Source: Sipunculus nudus
Lineage: Eukaryota > Annelida > Sipuncula > Golfingiida > Sipunculidae
Assembly: GCA_026874595.1 (NCBI GenBank)
Contig: CM049316.1
Span: 63,965,176 to 64,029,175, forward strand
Direction of reading: 5' to 3'
DNA: 64,000 nt
A model generated the notes under the pieces. It did no database searches. It had not been told where the DNA came from and worked only from the letters and a program-made list of their open reading frames with translations. This document shows positions 58,400 through 64,000 of this stretch, piece after piece. How positions within the stretch are numbered: the stretch's first letter is position 1; each line of letters begins with the position of its first letter. A program made the translations under genes and the position numbers.

Positions 58400-61300
58400 T
58401 TATTAAGAATTCAGCCCTTCCAGTTTTGTATCCATAATGGGGCGAAGTTTACAAATTAATTTACTGCCTGAAGCTTCTAACAATTCTGTTTGTTGCAAAA
58501 TGAGGACGTTATCGATCAAATCAACACACTAAGCTACATAATATCAATTTAAATGACTGCAGGTAAAATATTCATGCACTAATCATCAGATATCCCTGTA
58601 GGTTTTTCAAAGATTCAAATATCCCAAGATAGTTTAAAAGATCATATATAACTGTATGCAGCCTAAATTGAGAGCGTCGTTAGATAATCCGGAAATGAGC
58701 AGCGCTATATATGGCAGGGCCTCCCGTGGTGGAGAACCTTCCAGCCAGCCAGGAGACTGCCACAGGAGGGTTAATAATTAAAAACTTGGAGGTAGGTCCA
58801 GCCCAGGCTGTAAACGGAAAGACAGGTGGACTTTCTGTTTGGTCCTGACTGTTTGATTAATATGCAAGGACGTTAACAGGGGGCAGTGGTGCTCAGCACG
58901 ACACCCTTTTTCCATCCCGCCAATGCTGTTTCTGTATTTAGTCATTATTTTTGTCTTCAAGGAAACCCAACTGGGTATAGATCTTCCCATGAGCACCCGT
59001 TAGCGCTGTCACCAGCGGATCGCTGTAAGAAGAGTCTTAATTAGGTCCTACCGAGAACCCTGGGACCCTCACGTTTGCTTCCGGTTATAGCTATCCGCTT
59101 TTTCTAAAAATAAAAAAAGAGATGTATCATGGCCTCCAGATGGCGTTGTCTATAGAATGAGGATGATTGCAACAATATGAAAAGAGAGAGACTTTAAAAC
59201 AAATGTTTTCCAAGGAAATATTTAGTTTCATTTCAGCAGTCGTTGGGAGGAGATTTTATCTTTTCGCCTCCTGACACCCCCTTGTGGTAGTAAAGGCAAA
59301 AGCCCCTCTAAAGTTCTTTTATGAACGTCGCCAGTGATGTATAAAATCGGAAATGTTGTTTTGGTGAGGGAGTTTGTCCTGGTTGTCATTTTGGGGGTAG
59401 GGAAGCAGATATTGGGCAATACTGTTTATTTCTGTGGCGAAACGTCCGTCAGTACCTCTTTGGAATGTCCTTCTCGCGTTTTATCAGCAAACAAGACCGA
59501 TGAACCATTGTGAGAGATTTTTAAGGACTGAAAAATTGGAGAGCCTATTGGCTACATATCTTTACACGGACAGAAAAAGCGGAACTTTAATGGGTGTTCT
59601 GACCCTTATATATGATTATTGAAATATCCCTTCATAACATGCCTAGATGCGAGGGTTCCTTTCTGGCATTAAGTGGTGTATATAAAAGACATAAATAACA
59701 TTTTATCAGGTACTCTTTGTAACACATGTAAAAGAAGAATGGAAAACAACATAGGACATCACCCTGCTATTCTCTTTGAAAACTTAGTATATTGTAATCT
59801 GTTTGCGTTTTTACTACATTTCTGACAGTATACAAAAGTACTTCCCGCGGGTAACATGATTGACAGCTAAAGTCATACAAAGCGCAAGAACTGACGACAG
59901 TCACCATGGTGTCGAAACTCGCTGTGGATTTGTTTCAGCATTTATTCTTTTAACTTTGCACTCATATAATTTAATGTTAAGATTTCTTGCTGTATATCAT
60001 TGCAGTGTGGTTTTCTGCACGACAGTTTGCCATATCGGGTTCAATTAAAATGTCTACTGAGTAATGTTTTATTGACTAGTTTTAGAGTAGATATAACAAT
60101 GTTATCTTTTCATGAGAACGTCGGAGGTGAGACAGCTAAAACGAAAGCGACTAAAGGCTGCTCCATTCACTACATATATGGATGAATTCCTATTCATCAA
60201 ACAGGCAGCTCTGCATAAACCATAAAGCCAGCAAAGAACGCTTCCATCAGCCAATATATACTATTGTTCAGAAGCTGTAGCAACAGTATGTAAGGACCTG
60301 TTTGCTAGCGATGGTTGCTATCATAATATATCTCCTACTACTATCAGTTTCGGTTACCGTGCCCGAGGACTTTTTGTCTGCCTTGCGCAGCGCGGTATCG
60401 ATAATCAGGGCTGACAGCCCATCCTCTAAAGATCTTTCATTTGGTAGTCAAACAACTTATTAGCACAGATACAATCTGGCTAAGCGTCCGTACCTTTGAC
60501 TTGTGTGTTTGTGTGTGCTTGCTAATGGGTTAAATGAGGCCGAGCGTAGTGATTCCTCTGTTTGAGTTGCTCGTTTACCACTGGATTTTACATCACATGA
60601 AGGCGCTTTACCCCAGAAAATGTACAGTGACAGGTGTACTAGATGTAGGTATATCAGCCCGGGCTCCAGTGGTGAAAGTACATGCATTTGTATTAGGACT
60701 TATAGGAAATGGCTGTCTTATAGGTTCGGTTTTTATACGATGAATGAACTATGCGTGTTTAAGATTTAGACATGTTTTGGCAATAGCTGTCGATATAACG
60801 TACAATATTAATCATTATACAATACTATACATTATATTATACTATACAGTGTGTTGCCTGACTTTTCTGCTTAGTCATCACAACAATCCAGGTATAGTTT
60901 ATACTGTAATAAGCCATTAAAATAATATGCAATTAATATATCCTGTGTGAAGTTTTGGAGAAAATGCAGGTATATATGCTAAACAATATACACATAGATT
61001 TCATTTTATTGGAGGATTTATTTCCCTTTTATAAATAAATAATTACTAACATAATGTGTTAAAAATTAACTTGAATCAATAGTGTAAACAGGCCTATGAT
61101 TTCGTTAACCTATAAGTTACCCATTTCTTCAAGTCTAACTCTTTGTATTCCTATGTGTATTTAAGTGTATACATTTGTATTTTGTGGGTACATATGTATA
61201 AATATATGCTTTTCACCAAATACGTGTGATTTTTTTAGTTGAAAAAAAAAATGTAAATAAAAGTTTCCGAGCCCGAAGTAAACCCAATGAGGATGCGGCC

Positions 61301-63575
61301 GGGCTTTTACAGGCGGTGATTCGTGGGGTTTTAATTAAGGACATTAAGAATGAATTACGGCTGTTGCAGCACGCGTGACAGCTGCACAGTAACAGGTGTG
61401 CTGTGAAAGCGCAATGCCCCTGTCCCAGCTTTATCCCGACCGAACACCTGAACACATGATATACACCTAGACTGGTATCTTGCTGTATTGATGCCCACTA
61501 TACTCAGCTATAGTCCGTTGCACCAACCGTGACCCCCTGTTTTTTCTTTAATTTGAAAAAAAAAATTACATAATTACAATAAAATAATAGTAGTTCATTT
61601 ACTGAATTACTGTCATTGGTACTCTATGTACGCATGTATAGCCACATTTACATGAATGGCGCCCCTGCTCCCTCCCTGTGATACGTTGTGTCAGGTTCAT
61701 AAAAGTTTAGGAAACCAGACATATTTATTGATTTAAATCAACAATAAAATTATTATATTTCATCCAAGAAAGTGTCGTATTTATTATAAAATTAAAAGAA
61801 CGCTGTTTTTACTGAATGTTTATGTTTGACGTTTGCACATCGCCAAACAGCTAGCTGGATTCTCCCTCATGCAAAATGGAACGCCTCTTGCGACGTCATG
61901 CGCAAGGAAACTTTTGATTCCAGTAAAATTAAATATTGATTGCGAAAGATAATAAACAGTATGGCAAATGAATTAGTACCTTCAAGTTTAAATTTACAAA
62001 CAAACAGGGATTGGTGATATCAATATTCAGGGAAAAGAGCACACGAGATATTGGAGAAATCGCGACTTTGAACCCTTTAAAGTCTGCCTTTTCCGCGGGT
62101 TAACTAGGGTTTGTTAAATAAATATTTTACTTATGGTCTTACAATTAAGGTAAATGCGTCCCATTCAAAGCTGTCTGTAGAAAAATAATAGAAATCGATT
62201 TCCTGTCATTTCTGTTGCCGTGAAAATTGCTATTTATTTTGACCTTGCATTTACCATTTTATTACTACGAGAGACTGATGACGTTTTCAACAATAATTTC
62301 AGCGTGATGTCCTTACATTTGCCTTGAAACAATTCTTATCCAAAACACCTGAACGGACCTCTTCACTACATTTATACATACGCCATTGTTGTATTTAGAA
62401 GCCCAGGTGCATTGTTGGGGTCAGATTGTAACTCCAGCAATCCCTAAACAGCAGAGTCATACATTTGTGAGTCCGAGTCTGTGCATTGTGCTGAGCATAC
62501 GTTACACTCAAAGTATATGCTCTGTGGTTCCTCGACCGCGTTATCGGATCCCCAGTGCCAATGACTGGTGTGGCATTGGTCCCGAAATGAAAAACGTATG
62601 GGTTATGTATACATGTGGGATCAGGTTATGCTTGGTAAAAAATGGTGCAGGCACTATGCAGCTTTACTGGTCACATGCATGGCCGCTGGCGCAACCACCA
62701 AAAAAAAATATACTCCGTTCATACGACCTATGCATGCCCACCTTTATTTCGGTGAATTTTGTTAAACGCTTAAATTTATGTATAATTTTATAGATACTGG
62801 AATTAAATATGGGGTAGACTATAAGAGTGGATTCCAACTGAGCACAAAGTTACGTTTTACTTTATCCCAGACTCTTTCCAATTAATTATCTGACCCAGTC
62901 CCTAGGTAAGTACAATGGTAACTCTCCTCTCCTCTCTCCTCTCCTTTCCTCTCCCCTCTCCTCTCATCTCCTCTCCTCTTTGGCACTTTTTGACAGCTCC
63001 ACGCCTTTCTCCTCCTTATTATTTATGTTGCGGTCATGACCTCCCAATGTGGGAACCTCTGTACGGTGGGTAGTTTGACCCAGTCATAAGGGTATCCACA
63101 TAACAGAGGTGTCACTGTTGTTATCTTTGTTTTACGTGGATGTGTTTTATAGTGTTTAAAAGATAATAATCAGCCGGCAACTGTCAGATATGGCTGTTTA
63201 TATAGCTGTTGCTTCTCTGTAAAAACTGTGGATGTGGGATTGTTTTTATTGCAAATTAGACCTATGCTTCATTTTCCCCCTTGAAACATGTTTTACATGG
63301 TTACTTACAGTCGAAGGGGCACGTAAAAGTGCCATTAGAATTATATTTCCGTTAAACCTTCTGAATTTAAAGTTTTTGATGCACTCGACTTGGAAAAATC
63401 AAAAGATACCTGACGTTGAGGGGAAACTTGACACTGTTTTCTACCAATGAAATATGTTAGATATTTTCCACATGACATCTGCATGGCATACTTTGTTAAA
63501 TTGTGAAATAAAATTAGGGGGTCAAAGTGCTTATTTGTGCAGTATATAAAGTTGAAAATGGACTCTTGTAGTTTT
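58400..63575. other. No gene recognised
   Basis: Noncoding by eye. The longest frame (62386-62793, 135 codons) has no recognisable domain, no convincing splice context and no partner copy. The only simple repeat of note is the CT-rich tract at 62925-62980. Confidence 0.45.
62925..62980. repeat. Polypyrimidine (CTCTC)n tract
   Basis: Imperfect CTCTC/CTCCTCT repeats of about 55 bp, all pyrimidine on the + strand apart from one interruption. Confidence 0.9.
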
Positions 63576-63577
63576 TT

Positions 63578-63800
63578 TAGCTCAGCAGAAGGAAAGTCAT
63601 CTGAGCTATAGCAATCACTCTTTGTCCGTCGTCCGTCTGTCCGTTAACCAGGCACAAATCGTAATTGGACCTGGAATCTTCTTACTTGACATCCAGGGAG
63701 CCTCATAAAAAACCTCCTTGGAAACCTGAAATTAGGTCTCTTTCGTCCATATCCTCCGAGTTATGGGGCTTCTAAGTTCCCCACAGAAGAATTAAAATTT
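63578..63800 (+). repeat. Dispersed repeat D1, copy 2
   Basis: It is the partner of 2610-2830, with the order TTTAGCTCAGC, GTCCGTCTGTCCGTTA, GGCACAAATCGTAA, CCTCCTTGGAAACCTGA and CATATCCTCCG preserved. Confidence 0.7.
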
Positions 63801-64000
63801 TATACAAAAGCTCCAGTATCTGAACAACTTTAGACTAGCCCAGTCGATGCAATAGTAAAAACATAATTTCTTCCACTATCAAACTTACTCCTGCTGTGCC
63901 GCAAAGCTTAGAACAGGTACTACCACCTCGCGGCAAATTACATAACTAAATTGCGGCACTCTGGCCGACTATTTCTTTGACTGTTAACCTCCACCGGTAG

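Noticed and set aside
62386..62793. 135-codon plus frame
   Set aside because: No recognisable domain and no paralogue. The length is not exceptional for a 64-kb window.

Overview
This window is AT-rich, intron- and repeat-dominated DNA from a metazoan, most likely a marine invertebrate. There are no bacterial operons or Shine-Dalgarno-led genes and no long open frames. There are many microsatellites, several kinds of transposon remnant, and tRNA-derived SINE pieces. I cannot name the species from the sequence alone.

The only protein family I recognise with confidence, apart from transposons, is the heterotrimeric G-protein alpha subunit. Four separate copies of a Galpha first exon (Galpha-s-like) lie on the + strand at 13049-13187, 18406-18535, 20784-20913 and 39821-39959. 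Each starts with MGC, runs through the charged alpha-N helix, and stops with one base of a Gly codon at a GTAAGT donor. In known Galpha genes the next exon supplies the P-loop. I found no second exon in the window. The copies are therefore either alternative first exons or promoters of one Galpha gene whose body lies downstream, or partial duplicates. Blocks upstream of the exons recur in the same order (X, Z, Y, U, exon), so the exons moved with their flanks in tandem segmental duplications. Transposons were later inserted between the blocks.

Layout: 0-1.6 kb, a hAT-type element with a perfect 8-bp target duplication, containing a LINE fragment. 2.6-6.8 kb, dispersed repeats and a mariner-type MITE. 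7.6-21.1 kb, the three-copy Galpha exon cluster, interrupted by a degenerate LINE (8.1-10.4 kb), a second LINE 3' end (13.6-14.3 kb), a SINE (17.5 kb) and a hAT MITE (19.8-20.3 kb). 21-39 kb, dispersed and tandem repeats, a second copy of the hAT MITE, SINE pieces and a local tandem duplication (32.7-35.0 kb). 39.4-40.0 kb, the fourth and most canonical Galpha exon. 40-64 kb, mostly noncoding sequence with microsatellites, a splice-site-bearing minisatellite (42.7-43.0 kb), a palindrome-bearing repeat block (45.7-47.0 kb), a TIR element (51.7-53.1 kb) and smaller repeats. Three unassigned candidate internal exons (29.35, 33.81 and 43.99 kb) have good splice signals, but I cannot assign them to a family.

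All identifications come from reading the sequence by eye. No alignment or database search was run.
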